Assembly (NCBI RefSeq): GCF_033898505.1
Contig: NZ_JAXAFK010000001.1
Location: 1,054,001-1,118,000, forward strand
Source of the DNA: Pectobacterium carotovorum
Lineage (GTDB): Bacteria; Pseudomonadota; Gammaproteobacteria; Enterobacterales; Enterobacteriaceae
Direction: 5' to 3'
DNA length: 64,000 nucleotides
The position numbers were made by a program, and so were the translations under genes. Below, piece by piece: positions 33,072-42,910 of this stretch. The notes below the pieces were generated by a model. The model saw only the letters and a list, made by a program, of their open reading frames with translations. It was not told the DNA's origin and did no database searches. Numbering within the stretch: the first letter of the stretch is position 1; every line of letters begins with the position of its first letter.

Positions 33072-34165
33072 TGGCGTCCCTCAAAATCGATACGCGGATC
33101 CACCAGCGTATAAGTCATGTCGCTGACGATGTTCAGCAGTAAGCCGATCAGCGTGAAGATATACAGCGTTCCGAACATGACGGGATAGTCACGTTGCAGC
33201 GTTGCATCATAGCCCAACAGACCCAACCCGTTGAGAGAGAACATCACCTCAATCAGCAGCGAGCCAGTAAAAAACATGCTGATAAACGTGGCAGGGAAGC
33301 CGGCGATCACCAGCAGCATGGCATTACGGAACACATGGCGGTAGAGAATGCTCTTTTCATCCAGCCCTTTAGCGCGCGCGGTAACAACGTACTGCTTGCG
33401 GATCTCATCCATAAACGAGTTCTTGGTGAGCATCGTTAAGGTGGCAAAACCGCCAATCACCGAAGCCAGAACCGGTAATGTGATATGCCACAAATAGTCG
33501 GTAATCTTGCTGTACCACGGCAGGGTATCAAAATTGCTGGAAACCAGCCCTCGAAGCGGGAACCAGTCCAGATAACTGCCGCCGGCGAACAGCACAATCA
33601 AAATGATCGCAAATAAAAACGCCGGAATAGCATAACCGATAATGATTAACGTGCTGCTCCAGGTATCGAACGGCGTGCCGTTCTTCACGGCTTTCTTGAT
33701 GCCCAGAGGAATGGAAATCAGGTAGACGATCAGCGTACTCCACAGCCCCAGCGTGATGGAAACTGGCATGCTTTCTTTAATTAATTGCATCACCGAAGAA
33801 CCGCGAAACAGGCTGTCGCCGAAGTCAAAGCGGACATAATCCCACAGCAGTTTAAAATAGCGTTCATGGATTGGTTTATCGAAGCCATAACGCTTGGTGA
33901 TTTCTTCGATGACTTCCGGGTCGAGTCCGCGTGAACCCCGGTAAGTGTTTTCGATATTGGGTGCGCCGCTGGTGCCGGTGCGCGCCATTCCGGCATCCAT
34001 TCCACTATTGGCGGTAAAACCGCTGCCGTGCCCCATTTCAATTGCCGCGATGGCCTGATCGACTGGGCCGCCTGGGGCAATTTGTACAATGAAAAAATTA
34101 ATCGTGATAATCGCCCACAGGGTTGGAATGACCAGCAAGAGGCGGCGTAACAGATACGTTCCCAT
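33068..34165 (-). CDS. yejB: Peptide ABC transporter permease YejB
   Basis: A 365-residue permease of the OppB/DppB type: [25 protein letters not shown] at the N-terminus, a periplasmic loop including [17 protein letters not shown], and the EAA loop [24 protein letters not shown]. It pairs with YejE to form the channel. Located nine bases after yejA. Confidence 0.95.
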   Translation of the reverse strand: MGTYLLRRLLLVIPTLWAIITINFFIVQIAPGGPVDQAIAAIEMGHGSGFTANSGMDAGMARTGTSGAPNIENTYRGSRGLDPEVIEEITKRYGFDKPIHERYFKLLWDYVRFDFGDSLFRGSSVMQLIKESMPVSITLGLWSTLIVYLISIPLGIKKAVKNGTPFDTWSSTLIIIGYAIPAFLFAIILIVLFAGGSYLDWFPLRGLVSSNFDTLPWYSKITDYLWHITLPVLASVIGGFATLTMLTKNSFMDEIRKQYVVTARAKGLDEKSILYRHVFRNAMLLVIAGFPATFISMFFTGSLLIEVMFSLNGLGLLGYDATLQRDYPVMFGTLYIFTLIGLLLNIVSDMTYTLVDPRIDFEGRQ

Positions 34166-34174
34166 TTTGATTCC

Positions 34175-35983
34175 TTAACGTCGCTCTGCGGGCAGCGTAG
34201 CCGCCTGTTGGGTATCGAACCACCAGCCGTCGAAGCCCAGTGAATAGGCGGGGCGCACAGCAGGCATGGCAAACTTGTTCCAATAGGCGAAACGATCATG
34301 ATTGGAATACCACATCGGGATCATGAACTGATTCCAGGTCAGTACCCTGTCCAGCGCGCGACCTAGTGAGAGCAGTGGCGCTTTCTGCCCTTGATACTTA
34401 ACGATGTCCTCTATGAGCGAATCAATGGCAGGATCGCTGACGCCAGGCCTGTTGTAGGTCGAGTCGATATATTGCGAACTCCAGCGGATTTGCAGATCGG
34501 CACTGGGGTAGAGAAACGCGCTGTATACCGTGGCCGTCATGTCGAAATCTCGCTTGCGGATACGGCTGTTGAACTGCGTGCTGTCGATATTGCGCACGTT
34601 CATGGTGATGCCCAGTTTTTTCAGGCTCTGCTGAAACGGCAGGACATACTGTGAGTTGCCGGCGCTTGGCAGCAGCAGCTCAAACGTAAACGGCTGTCCG
34701 GTTTTACGATTAACCAACTGTTGATTTTTCAATTCCCAACCGGCTTCTTCCAACAGTGCTAATGCCTTAAGCCAGTTTTGTCGGTCATAGCCGCTGCCGT
34801 CGGAGGAGGGCGGTTGGTAGCTGGGACCAAAGACTTCAGCAGGCACCTTGTCCTTCAGCGGGGTCAGCCAGGCGAGTTCTTCGGCGCTGGGTTCGCCTTT
34901 GGCGGCATACTCCGTGTTTTGGAAATAGCTGTCGGTACGTTGATAGGCGTTGTAATACAGCGCCTTGTTCATCCAGTTGAAGTCAAAGGCCAGCGCTAGC
35001 GCCTGGCGCACCCGACGATCCTGAAACAGCGGTCGCTGGATATTGAATGCCAGCCAGCGTGTATCCTGTGCGGATTGATTAACCTGATCCTGTTTGATGA
35101 TGTAGCCGCGCGCAAAGTTGCCGCCCTGATATTGCGTCGCCCAATGTTTTGGTGACCCTTCCTCGCGCAGATCGAAGGCGCCGGCTTTAAAGGCCTCCAA
35201 CGCGACGCTGTCGTCCAGATAATAGTCGTAGCGGATTTTATCGAAATTGTACTGGCCTTTATTTACCGGCAGATCGGCTCCCCAATAGTCTTTCACGCGT
35301 GAATAGGTGACATATTGCCCGGTACGATAGGCGGTGATGCGGTAAGGTCCGCTGGCTGGTGGTGGATACGATAGCGGCTCGCTGAGTTTATGATTCTTCC
35401 AGAACTTCTCCGGCATGATGGGGAGTGTCATCAGGCTGAACATGCGGTTTTTGTCGGAGACAGGAAAATCGAAACGTACGGTTAGCGGTGCAACGACCTT
35501 GGCGGTGACATCTTTAAAATAGATGCGGAACTGCGGCACGCCCTGCGTCATAAACATATTGTAGGTGAACGCGACGTCGGCGGCGGTAATCGGTGACCCG
35601 TCATGAAAGCGGGCATTGGGATTCATTTCGATTTCAATCCAGCGGAAATCCGCTGAATGGCGTGTTGTCAGGGCAACCAGTGGATAATAGCTGCCGGGCT
35701 CGTCATCGGAAGAAACAAAGAGCGAATCATAGAGCCGTTCAGTTCGTGCAGCCGCCACGCCACGTAGCGCGTAACGGTTGAAGTTGTCAAAGGTCCCTAG
35801 TGCGCTGAGGGTGATGCTGCCGCCTTTGGGCGCATCAGGATTGACGTAATCAAAATGACTGAAATTCCCGGCATATTTGGGCTCGCCCAAAAGTGCAAAG
35901 CTGACACTGTTTTCAATCGTTTCGGCATGCAGCCCAAAATGGGTCGTGCAAAGCAATACGGCAGCGATAACGCGTTTTAACAT
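34175..35983 (-). CDS. yejA: Periplasmic peptide-binding protein YejA
   Basis: A 602-residue solute-binding protein of family SBP_bac_5 with a Sec signal peptide (MLKRVIAAVLLCTTHFGLHA). Signature blocks are LTTRHSADFRWIEIEMNPNARFHDGSPITAADV and VRQALALAFDFNWMN. It delivers oligopeptides to YejBE. Its length matches E. coli YejA (604). It is the first gene of the operon; a 545-base region with repeats lies before it. Confidence 0.95.
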   Translation of the reverse strand: MLKRVIAAVLLCTTHFGLHAETIENSVSFALLGEPKYAGNFSHFDYVNPDAPKGGSITLSALGTFDNFNRYALRGVAAARTERLYDSLFVSSDDEPGSYYPLVALTTRHSADFRWIEIEMNPNARFHDGSPITAADVAFTYNMFMTQGVPQFRIYFKDVTAKVVAPLTVRFDFPVSDKNRMFSLMTLPIMPEKFWKNHKLSEPLSYPPPASGPYRITAYRTGQYVTYSRVKDYWGADLPVNKGQYNFDKIRYDYYLDDSVALEAFKAGAFDLREEGSPKHWATQYQGGNFARGYIIKQDQVNQSAQDTRWLAFNIQRPLFQDRRVRQALALAFDFNWMNKALYYNAYQRTDSYFQNTEYAAKGEPSAEELAWLTPLKDKVPAEVFGPSYQPPSSDGSGYDRQNWLKALALLEEAGWELKNQQLVNRKTGQPFTFELLLPSAGNSQYVLPFQQSLKKLGITMNVRNIDSTQFNSRIRKRDFDMTATVYSAFLYPSADLQIRWSSQYIDSTYNRPGVSDPAIDSLIEDIVKYQGQKAPLLSLGRALDRVLTWNQFMIPMWYSNHDRFAYWNKFAMPAVRPAYSLGFDGWWFDTQQAATLPAERR

Positions 35984-36292
35984 CTGGCGGTAATCTCCTG
36001 CGAGCGGACGTTATCCGGCTGGGGAGCGTCTGATGCAGACGTGCCATACCGTAACGTCAACAATGCCGATTTCCTCGGCATAAAGTTCTTGAAATAATTA
36101 ACATTCCCATCGGGAAGCTGCGTGTTTTCTTTTTATCATGAAATCAGGTGATAAACCTACCTTAATCACGGCCTGTTAATGTTTCAGGTTGTTCAGTTAG
36201 TCATATTTTGCGCGGCGCGCCGCAGAAGAGGGGAGATGCGCGGTAGGATTCGGGTGAAAAGCAGGCATAAAAAATTTCCGAGAGAAATTTTT

Positions 36293-36343
36293 AACGTGGC
36301 GTCAGCAACGGCTAGTAGGGTGACGGGCAAGGATCTCCATCAT
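36293..36343. repeat. 51-bp dispersed repeat, copy 1
   Basis: Aligned without gaps to 36369-36419. Both have the frame AACGTxGCGTxAGCAACGGC then GTAGGGTGA and a terminal CCAT-AT. The core GCAACGGCxxGTAGGGTGAxGGxCAAGGAT looks like a family of short intergenic repeats of soft-rot enterobacteria. Confidence 0.8.
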
Positions 36344-36368
36344 AAAAAAAAAGTAGGGAACGTTTTTC

Positions 36369-36419
36369 AACGTTGCGTTAGCAACGGCCCGTAGGGTGAT
36401 GGACAAGGATGTCCATGAT
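36369..36419. repeat. 51-bp dispersed repeat, copy 2
   Basis: Second copy, 76 bases after the first in direct orientation, ending in GGACAAGGATGTCC, which is itself a hairpin. It directly abuts the mepS terminator. Confidence 0.8.
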
Positions 36420-36449
36420 AAAAAAACGCCGCTTGTTATAAGCGGCGTT
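36418..36449 (-). terminator. Terminator of mepS
   Basis: AACGCCGCT (36425-36433) pairs with AGCGGCGTT (36441-36449), followed on the minus strand by T7. Confidence 0.88.
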
Positions 36450-36528
36450 GATGTCGTCTCGTTTCGTTGGCTAACAGCAAGGTTCTTTTACTAGCAAAGC
36501 AATATCACAGCAAGGGAGCGGATATTGA

Positions 36529-37113
36529 TTAGCTGGTCGTTGTTCCTTTACTCAGAACACGGCGTCCTTCTTGATAACGCTTATTCCAGTAGTCTTCCGT
36601 CATTTTAGAAATGATGACGCCGCTGCTGGTTGACGCGTGGACGAACTGATCGTTGCCGAGGTAAATGCCAACGTGGCGTCCGGTTGAACCCGCGCGGAAC
36701 AGAACAAGATCGCCAACGCGCAGTTTGTTGCGCTGAATTTTCTGGCCCATCTCTTGCTGTTCATAGGTTGAACGCGGTAAATCCATACCAAACTGTTCGC
36801 GGAATGTGCGCTGAACGAAAGCTGAGCAATCAATGCCACGGCGACTATCACCACCTAAGCGGTAACGAACACCTTTCCAACTGGCATATTGGTTGAGCAA
36901 TTTGGACTTAATGTCCACGTTACGAACCAATGCTTCAAATTCATCCTGAGAGGCTTGCAGTAAAAGACCATCTTTATCATTAACTGCATGCATATCAGTT
37001 TGAGCTTTATGGTTGTATGCACTGTTACTTCCACATGCGGAGAGCATCATTGCTACCGCGACGGCAGGCACTGCCCGCCAGATATATCTCAGAATCGGTT
37101 GAGACTTGACCAT
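36529..37113 (-). CDS. mepS: Murein DD-endopeptidase MepS (Spr)
   Basis: A 194-residue outer-membrane lipoprotein. Signal peptide with lipobox LSAC (Cys27), then an NlpC/P60 cysteine peptidase domain: [12 protein letters not shown] (Cys96), GRHVGIYLG (His147), FVHAST (His159). MepS cleaves D-Ala-mDAP cross-links to allow wall growth and is degraded by NlpI-Prc in E. coli. It is transcribed alone, with its own terminator. Confidence 0.96.
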   Translation of the reverse strand: MVKSQPILRYIWRAVPAVAVAMMLSACGSNSAYNHKAQTDMHAVNDKDGLLLQASQDEFEALVRNVDIKSKLLNQYASWKGVRYRLGGDSRRGIDCSAFVQRTFREQFGMDLPRSTYEQQEMGQKIQRNKLRVGDLVLFRAGSTGRHVGIYLGNDQFVHASTSSGVIISKMTEDYWNKRYQEGRRVLSKGTTTS

Positions 37114-37435
37114 TATTGTTATGTTCCCTTGCTGTCCTTAACGATAAATATCGCTATGTAGTGTCCCCATTTCACTGGGGTATAAATGCCAAACGAAAAC
37201 GAGACTCAGACTAAAACAGAGTTTCTTCTTAGCCAAACACTCATCGGCGAAAATGTGTCGGAATGCACATTATTTCTCTTGCCGTTGCTAGTTCAGTATG
37301 CGCTAAAAAGCAAACTTGAACGAGACTACCGCAACAGCAGCAGGATTGCGAGAAGTTTTAACTATTTTATTTATAAGATTTAATGATGTGTTCAGCTAAA
37401 AAATGTCGATGTAAAAAATCTGAAATCATAGGGAT
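37114..37435. other. Intergenic region mepS-lpxT
   Basis: About 320 bases. E. coli carries rtn (pdeN) between spr and lpxT; no trace is visible here. A plus-strand 65-codon frame at 37186-37383 has no ribosome binding site or family signature. Confidence 0.5.
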
Positions 37436-38149
37436 TTATACTGTCGATTTTTTAGGTAATAGTCGGTTTAACAGGGCAATAGCGGCATCGCTTGCTGGCG
37501 TTAATAGCCACCAGCTCAGGCCGACCAGAACAACTGAGAGCGAACCAACGGCAATATCGGTAAACCAATGTGCGCCAATCATGATGCGAGGTAATGAAAA
37601 AATCACCATGATGACCAGGCCGATGGCGAAAGCGGTACGGGTGAAATAGCGCAGCATAAAAGCGGCAAAGATCATCAGCATCATGCCGTGGTCGCCAGGG
37701 AAGCTGTCGGATGAAGCATCTTTGGTCGGAATACCGGTTAAGTCTGAAACGCGGTTGACGTCGCTAAAATAGAGCGTCGGGCTGGCGTGTTGCACAGGTA
37801 AGAAATGTCCTGCCTGATTCAGCGTCACCGCAGTAAGCAGCATGACAACGCCGATGATTAATAAACGGCGGCGCTCTACGGGCGTGGCTTTCAGATAAAA
37901 CGACAGATACAGCAGGCCCATCGCAATGAGCGCACAGCCGTCAAAGGCGCGATTGTTGGTAATGGCAACCAGATGTAAAAACGCCGGACTATCGACTAAG
38001 AGACGGTTGAAATAGAAAAAGATATGGCTGTCGAGCGTGAGCCAAAAACCATGATTTTCCAGAAGATACCAGGATAAAAACAGACCAATGCCCAAGACAT
38101 TGAGCACTAAAATAGAAGAAATACGAGCAAAAGACATAAGGTAAAGCAT
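37436..38149 (-). CDS. lpxT: Lipid A 1-diphosphate synthase LpxT (PAP2 family)
   Basis: A 237-residue membrane enzyme with six TM segments and the PAP2 motifs: KATPVERRR-type lead, DSFPGDHGMM and RIMIGAHWFTDI. It transfers phosphate from undecaprenyl diphosphate to lipid A position 1. It is colinear with E. coli LpxT (LFLSWYLLENHGFWL, VAITNNRAFDGC, TPVKRASPTL-type segment). Start could also be ATG 38137 (MSFARISS), which aligns better with E. coli; neither has a strong ribosome binding site. Confidence 0.92.
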   Translation of the reverse strand: MLYLMSFARISSILVLNVLGIGLFLSWYLLENHGFWLTLDSHIFFYFNRLLVDSPAFLHLVAITNNRAFDGCALIAMGLLYLSFYLKATPVERRRLLIIGVVMLLTAVTLNQAGHFLPVQHASPTLYFSDVNRVSDLTGIPTKDASSDSFPGDHGMMLMIFAAFMLRYFTRTAFAIGLVIMVIFSLPRIMIGAHWFTDIAVGSLSVVLVGLSWWLLTPASDAAIALLNRLLPKKSTV

Positions 38150-38175
38150 CCAAATAAAGACGAAAAAACTCCAGT

Positions 38176-39177
38176 TTAGTCCACGTTAGCTAAACGAGCC
38201 TTTAACAGCGAGGCTTGTAACGTATTCCATTCTGCCGGTGTTTCATTAATGATTTCGATACGGCTATCAATCGGTGCCGTTGATCGGGTTTCTATATGAA
38301 GATCGTGTCCCTGACGGTTAACGACGAGTGTCCCTTCTTTTATACGCATCACCCCTTTAACCCGGTTTACGGGAGAAAGACGAACCCAGTCCAGCAGGGC
38401 TGCGGTATCAAAAGCGGTTTCAGGTGCGAATATCCAGCCGCAGGCGTGGTATCCCTGTCCCTGATTGAGTGAACGTCGCCAGGGTTGTCCACCCGGTAAT
38501 TGCAGCGCGGCCAAACCGTTTGTTGGCTTATGTGAATGGTGGTGGACGCCATCTGGAAGTTCGCGCACACGGTCTTGCGATGAATGTTGTCGCGGCCGAT
38601 CGAGCAATTGTCGATCAATGCTTCCCTGACTGGCCTCGATAATTTGTCGACCATCGCCGCTTGCCTGCTGCCACTGCTGCAAGGCTGCGAGATCGTCGGT
38701 GGTATAAGTATCACGTTTGTTGGCGATAATGATATCCGCGGCGGCAAGCTGATCGCGGAAGTTCTCATTTTCTGTGTAACGTGCTTCACTTAGCTGGCGT
38801 GCATCCAGCAGGCACAGCGTAGCCTGCAATGTCAGCCAGGGCTGATAGATGTCACTCGTCAGCAAGGAGAGAATTTGTTTCGGGTGACCAAGCCCTGTTG
38901 GTTCGATGATCAACCGATGTGGCTTTTTTTGTTGCAGCAGCATATTCAGGCCAACCTGCATAGGCAGACCGTTCACGCAGCACATGCAGCCACCGGGAAT
39001 CTCTTTCAACACGGCGCCGCTGTCTGCCAGTAGTGCGCCGTCAATGCCGATTTCGCCAAATTCATTGACCAGCACTGCCCAGACTTCGTCTTCAGGCTTT
39101 TGTGACAGAAGGTGACGGATCGTGGTGGTTTTTCCACTCCCCAGAAACCCCGTAATCAAATTGACTTTCGTTAGCAT
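38176..39177 (-). CDS. yeiR: Zinc-binding G3E GTPase YeiR (CobW family)
   Basis: A 333-residue P-loop GTPase. Walker A is GFLGSGKTT (residues 10-18), the metal-binding CxCC is CMCC (Cys64-Cys67), and the G motifs EPTGLGHP and NKRD follow. A His-rich stretch GVHHHSHKP lies at the linker to the CobW C-terminal domain (about 235-325). E. coli YeiR binds Zn and its GTPase is stimulated by it; it may act as a metallochaperone. It is on the minus strand before yeiP. Confidence 0.93.
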   Translation of the reverse strand: MLTKVNLITGFLGSGKTTTIRHLLSQKPEDEVWAVLVNEFGEIGIDGALLADSGAVLKEIPGGCMCCVNGLPMQVGLNMLLQQKKPHRLIIEPTGLGHPKQILSLLTSDIYQPWLTLQATLCLLDARQLSEARYTENENFRDQLAAADIIIANKRDTYTTDDLAALQQWQQASGDGRQIIEASQGSIDRQLLDRPRQHSSQDRVRELPDGVHHHSHKPTNGLAALQLPGGQPWRRSLNQGQGYHACGWIFAPETAFDTAALLDWVRLSPVNRVKGVMRIKEGTLVVNRQGHDLHIETRSTAPIDSRIEIINETPAEWNTLQASLLKARLANVD

Positions 39178-39211
39178 GGCAGGCTCCTATGCGTGTGGAA
39201 GGCTTACGTGT

Positions 39212-39255
39212 GCCGGATGCATCATCCGGCGACAGGTATCGCGCTGACAGCGCGA
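39212..39255. terminator. Two adjacent hairpins between yeiR and yeiP
   Basis: GCCGGATG (39212-39219) pairs with CATCCGGC (39223-39230), and TCGCGCT (39239-39245) with AGCGCGA (39249-39255). Both stems are perfect with three-base loops. They lie just after the yeiP stop and may terminate it or act as a REP-like element. Confidence 0.5.
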
Positions 39256-39264
39256 ATTTTCATC

Positions 39265-39837
39265 TTAGTCTGCGCGACCCATATAGCGACGTTCTGGAAT
39301 GTGAATACGGATTTTTTCACCCGCGCTCAGGTATTCTGGCACCGGAATGGTCAGGCCCGTGCTCATGGTGGCAGGTTTGTTGCGCGCACTGGCTGAGGCA
39401 CCTTTAATGCCCGGTGCCGTATCAATGATTTCCAGGTCTACCGTTTGTGGTAGTTCCAGCGCGATGATCTGGCCGTCCCAGCTCAATACCTGAATTCCCG
39501 GCATGCCGCCTTCAGGGATAAACAGCAGCTCTTCTTCTATTTGATCTTTTTTGAAGAGGTAAGGGGTGTAGTCCTCATCATCCATAAAGACGTATTCGTC
39601 ACCGTCAATATAAGAGAAGGTGACCGTGCGGCGTGTCAGCGTGATGGTGTCGAGAATATCATCGCCTTTAAAACGCTCTTCCACTTTCAACCCAGTGCGT
39701 ACGTCAGAAAAGCGCATTTTGTACAGTGTACTGGCACCACGGGCGCTGGGGCTCTGGACGTCGATATCCTTTACCAGCAATAACTTGTCGTTATAGTTAA
39801 CGACCATACCGCGTTTAATCTCGTTCGCTCTTGCCAT
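39265..39837 (-). CDS. yeiP: Elongation factor P-like protein YeiP (EfpL)
   Basis: A 190-residue translation factor with three OB-type domains. It follows E. coli YeiP closely: [66 protein letters not shown] and the C-terminal [24 protein letters not shown]. The tip of domain I (QSPSARGA) has Arg in place of the modified Lys of EF-P, as usual for EfpL. It helps ribosomes past certain stalling motifs. Confidence 0.96.
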   Translation of the reverse strand: MARANEIKRGMVVNYNDKLLLVKDIDVQSPSARGASTLYKMRFSDVRTGLKVEERFKGDDILDTITLTRRTVTFSYIDGDEYVFMDDEDYTPYLFKKDQIEEELLFIPEGGMPGIQVLSWDGQIIALELPQTVDLEIIDTAPGIKGASASARNKPATMSTGLTIPVPEYLSAGEKIRIHIPERRYMGRAD

Positions 39838-39998
39838 AAAAATTACCTGCTATAAGGAGTGTGATTTTTGTGGCGACACGTTACTCGCGCCGAAGAGTTC
39901 AGGCAAGTATAAGATGAAAGGGCTGATATTGGTTTTTGACGACGGGGCTGCTATCGTGGCGCTCTCTACTTCTTGTCAGCCCACCGGAGAGTTTGCTG

Positions 39999-40253
39999 AT
40001 GGACTGTCGCTCCCATTGCGGCGCCTGTTGTACCGCGCCATCGATTTCAACCCCCATGCCGGGGCTGCCGCATGGCAAGCCTGCAAACACGCCCTGTATT
40101 CATCTGGATGACGCGATGCGCTGCGGATTATTTCATTCACCGCTGCGACCTGCGGTCTGCGCAGGGCTACAGCCGCGCGCAGATATGTGCTTCGGCCACC
40201 GGGATGAGGCGATGGTTTACCTGCTTAAACTGGAAGCCGATACCGCACCTTAA
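39999..40253 (+). CDS. yeiW: YkgJ-family cysteine-cluster protein YeiW
   Basis: An 84-residue protein with the cysteine pattern CRSHCGACC (N-terminus), [11 protein letters not shown] and [15 protein letters not shown], matching E. coli YeiW and the YkgJ zinc- or iron-cluster family. ATG 39999 has GGAGA ten bases upstream, and the upstream frame has no homology. It is divergent from yeiP and convergent with setB. The function is unknown. Confidence 0.88.
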   Translation: MDCRSHCGACCTAPSISTPMPGLPHGKPANTPCIHLDDAMRCGLFHSPLRPAVCAGLQPRADMCFGHRDEAMVYLLKLEADTAP

Positions 40254-40263
40254 TGTACGACGA

Positions 40264-41442
40264 TCAGGCGTCCTTGATGCGCCACATACAATAGATGGAA
40301 CCGACGATCATCAGCAGTGCGAAGAAGAAGACAGCGTGATAGTTCCAAATTTCAGCAACGATCCCGGCCAGTGAACCAGAGATGATCCAGCCGACGCGCG
40401 TGGTATTGGTAAACAGCGTGGTAGCCGCGCCGGCTTGTCCGGGCATTAGATCCTGGAAATAGAGCATGCCGATTCCGGCCAGAATGCCAATAAAGATCGC
40501 GTTCAGCGCCTGTAACCCCAGCAGGGCTATTTCCCCATCGAGAATCAGCAAGCCGCCAAAGAACAGCAGTCCGGAGGCAACGGCAAGCCGCATCAGGAAA
40601 CGTTTTCCGAAGCGTTTAGCGACGTAGCCGGCAATCAGCATGACCGGAATTTCCAGCCCGGCAGCCACACCCATCATGATCCCCGCCAGCTTCTCCGGAA
40701 GATGCAGTTCATGCACCAGATACAGCGGCATATTAATGAGGTAAATGCCGTTGCAGGTCCACATCAAGGTACACGCAACGAACAGCAAGAGCGTGTCCCG
40801 ACGGTTACGACGCGGCGATTCCAGCGTAGAGGTGGTCTTTTCCACGGCTTTGGGCATGGAAGGCAGGAAAAGTTTGACCAGAATACCGCACAAGATAAAG
40901 ACGACCGCAGCGGTCAGATACATCGTCGTGAAGCCGAATCCCAGCGCCAGCGCAAAAGCGATAGGGGGGCCAACAACCCAGGCAAGAGAAATCTGGGCGC
41001 GGAGGATGGAGCTGAACATCGCCGCTTCACGACCCGTTTTATCCGCATGCTCCCGCGCCAGCGCAAAGAGCTGTGGGTTTGCCGTTGAGCCAAAGCTGCT
41101 CAGCAGAACGCCGATAAAGAGCAGAATAAAGTAGTTACGGTTCCATGCAAACAGCATGCAGGCCAGTGCGCCCAGCAGGCAGCAGACGAAGATCAGCGAT
41201 TTGCGATCGCCCTGGCGGTCTGAGCGCGTAGCCAGCATTTGGCTGACGATAATGCCGATAACCGCACTGCCGGTATAAAACATCCCCACCAGGAAAGGAC
41301 GAGCCTGCACTTCGCTGGAAAGAAAGAGGCTGAGCGTAGGAAGTTGCAGAGCACCAGCCGTACCAGTCAGAAAGGCAATAACCAAGAATGCTGACGATGT
41401 CAGGTCAAGCGGGCGTCGTGTTGTGTTTGCTGGAGTGAACAT
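40264..41442 (-). CDS. setB: Sugar efflux transporter SetB
   Basis: A 392-residue MFS transporter of the SET family with 12 membrane segments (SAFLVIAFLTGTAGALQLPTLSLFLS, QARPFLVGMFYTGSAVIGI, NTTRVGWIISGSLAG, FFFALLMIVGSIYCMWRIKDA). SetB exports lactose and glucose-type sugars and glucose analogues. As in E. coli it is divergent from fruBKA. Its promoter side contains a 9-bp perfect inverted repeat. Confidence 0.93.
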   Translation of the reverse strand: MFTPANTTRRPLDLTSSAFLVIAFLTGTAGALQLPTLSLFLSSEVQARPFLVGMFYTGSAVIGIIVSQMLATRSDRQGDRKSLIFVCCLLGALACMLFAWNRNYFILLFIGVLLSSFGSTANPQLFALAREHADKTGREAAMFSSILRAQISLAWVVGPPIAFALALGFGFTTMYLTAAVVFILCGILVKLFLPSMPKAVEKTTSTLESPRRNRRDTLLLFVACTLMWTCNGIYLINMPLYLVHELHLPEKLAGIMMGVAAGLEIPVMLIAGYVAKRFGKRFLMRLAVASGLLFFGGLLILDGEIALLGLQALNAIFIGILAGIGMLYFQDLMPGQAGAATTLFTNTTRVGWIISGSLAGIVAEIWNYHAVFFFALLMIVGSIYCMWRIKDA

Positions 41443-41504
41443 AAATTGATAGCGCTTGGAAAATAGGCAGAGGCTGTCGAGCGCGACATACTACTCGGGT
41501 TTAT

Positions 41505-41529
41505 AATGAAACAGAAATCTTGTTTCATT
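41505..41529. promoter_or_regulatory. Inverted repeat upstream of setB
   Basis: AATGAAACA (41505-41513) and TGTTTCATT (41521-41529) are perfect reverse complements with a seven-base spacer. Each arm contains TGAAAC, the half-site of Cra, but the spacing is not that of a Cra operator. It is 63 bases upstream of setB. Confidence 0.5.
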
Positions 41530-41674
41530 ATTTTTCGTCAGCACGGCTTCAGCCTTTTGCGGATTTTTGTTGGCGGGCAGCGCATCATCCACGTTAAAAT
41601 GTGCGTGATGTCAAAATTCTGTTACGTCAGCAGCGTAGAAAGCTTGCATAAATGACGTAATAGAATGAGACTTT

Positions 41675-41686
41675 TGAAACGTTTCA
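41675..41686. promoter_or_regulatory. Cra (FruR) operator 1 of fruBKA
   Basis: TGAAACGTTTCA at 41675-41686 is a fully symmetric Cra site, 91 bases upstream of fruB. Cra represses fruBKA unless fructose 1-phosphate is bound. Confidence 0.85.
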
Positions 41687-41741
41687 GCGGAATTTTTTTT
41701 GAAACGCCCTAACAATCGACACATTTTTTTCTCATAAAAGC

Positions 41742-41753
41742 TGAAACGATTCA
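41742..41753. promoter_or_regulatory. Cra (FruR) operator 2 of fruBKA
   Basis: TGAAACGATTCA at 41742-41753 matches the Cra consensus at 11 of 12 positions and lies 24 bases before fruB. A half-site TGAAACGCCCTA lies between the two operators at 41700. Confidence 0.8.
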
Positions 41754-41776
41754 ACTTTCAGCAAGAGAGGAGAGCC

Positions 41777-42910
41777 ATGTTCCAGTTGTCACAGCAAGAT
41801 ATTCATTTGGGCGCAGCGGCCAGCAATAAGCAGGAAGCTATACAGCTTGTTGCTTCAGCACTGACCGATGCCGGGTGCGTTAACGCAGGGTATGTCGACG
41901 GCATGCTACAGCGCGAACAGCAAACATCCACCTATTTGGGAAGCGGCATTGCTATCCCTCACGGCACCACAGATACCCGCGATCTGGTATTGAAGACCGG
42001 GGTTCAAGTATTCCAGTTTCCTCAGGGTATCGCCTGGGGTGAAGATCAAACCGCCTATGTGGTGTTGGGTATTGCAGCCCGCTCTGATGAACATCTGGCG
42101 TTGCTGCGCCAACTGACTCACGTCCTGAGCGACGATCGCGTAGCGGCTCGCTTGGCAAGCACCACATCAGCTGAAGAACTGCGTAGCCTGCTGATGGGCG
42201 AGCAACAACTGGCGGAATTCCGCTTTGATACCTCGCTGATTGCGCTGGATGTGGCGACCGATAATCTGCTGACGCTTCAGGCGCTGAATGCCGGTCGTCT
42301 TCAGCAGGTCGGCGCAGCAGACGCCAGCTTCGTCAGCACCGCAGTCAGCAACAAGCCGCTGAATCTGGGACAAGGTGTGTGGTTCAGCGATAGCGCGGTG
42401 GGTAACCTCAGCAGCGCAGCAGCGGTGGCGCGTCCGGCTACGCCTTTCAGCGTTGACGGTGAAAACGTGGCGTTATTGGTCACGGTGGCCGCGGCTGACG
42501 ATCAGGCTTTTGCACCGATCGATTACCTGAGCAACCTGCTGATTGCACAAAAAGCGGAACGCCTGCTGACGGCTGACGCACCGACGCTGCTGGCACTTTT
42601 GACCAGCGACGTACCGGAGGAAAGCGAAGTGCTGACGGCAGAATTTACCATTCGCAACGAGCATGGTCTGCACGCACGTCCGGGAACCATGCTGGTGAAC
42701 GTGATCAAACAGTTCAGTAGTGACATTACCGTCACCAATCTGGATGGCACAGGCAAACCAGCAAATGGCCGCAGCCTGATGAAAGTCGTCGCGCTGGGCG
42801 TGAAGAAAGGTCACAAACTGCGCTTCACCGCCAGCGGTAGCGATGCGGAACAAGCGCTGGCCGCTATTGGCGACGCGATTACGTCCGGTTTGGGCGAGGG
42901 GGCAGCATGA
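41777..42910 (+). CDS. fruB: Fructose PTS diphosphoryl transfer protein (EIIA-HPr)
   Basis: A 377-residue fusion. The N-terminal EIIA-Fru domain (1-145) has [12 protein letters not shown] with phospho-accepting His62; a central linker domain (150-280) follows; the C-terminal HPr-like FPr domain has [11 protein letters not shown] (His299) and the regulatory-Ser region [12 protein letters not shown]. It relays phosphate from EI to FruA. It is the first gene of fruBKA; fruK starts four bases before its stop. Confidence 0.97.
   Translation: MFQLSQQDIHLGAAASNKQEAIQLVASALTDAGCVNAGYVDGMLQREQQTSTYLGSGIAIPHGTTDTRDLVLKTGVQVFQFPQGIAWGEDQTAYVVLGIAARSDEHLALLRQLTHVLSDDRVAARLASTTSAEELRSLLMGEQQLAEFRFDTSLIALDVATDNLLTLQALNAGRLQQVGAADASFVSTAVSNKPLNLGQGVWFSDSAVGNLSSAAAVARPATPFSVDGENVALLVTVAAADDQAFAPIDYLSNLLIAQKAERLLTADAPTLLALLTSDVPEESEVLTAEFTIRNEHGLHARPGTMLVNVIKQFSSDITVTNLDGTGKPANGRSLMKVVALGVKKGHKLRFTASGSDAEQALAAIGDAITSGLGEGAA

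Larger units (their letters stand above)
35984..36419. other. Intergenic region yejA-mepS
   Basis: Holds the yejA promoter side and two 51-bp repeats (listed separately). No gene is supported. Confidence 0.5.

Noticed and set aside
37186..37383. 65-codon frame between mepS and lpxT
   Set aside because: No ribosome binding site, no family signature, low-complexity composition.
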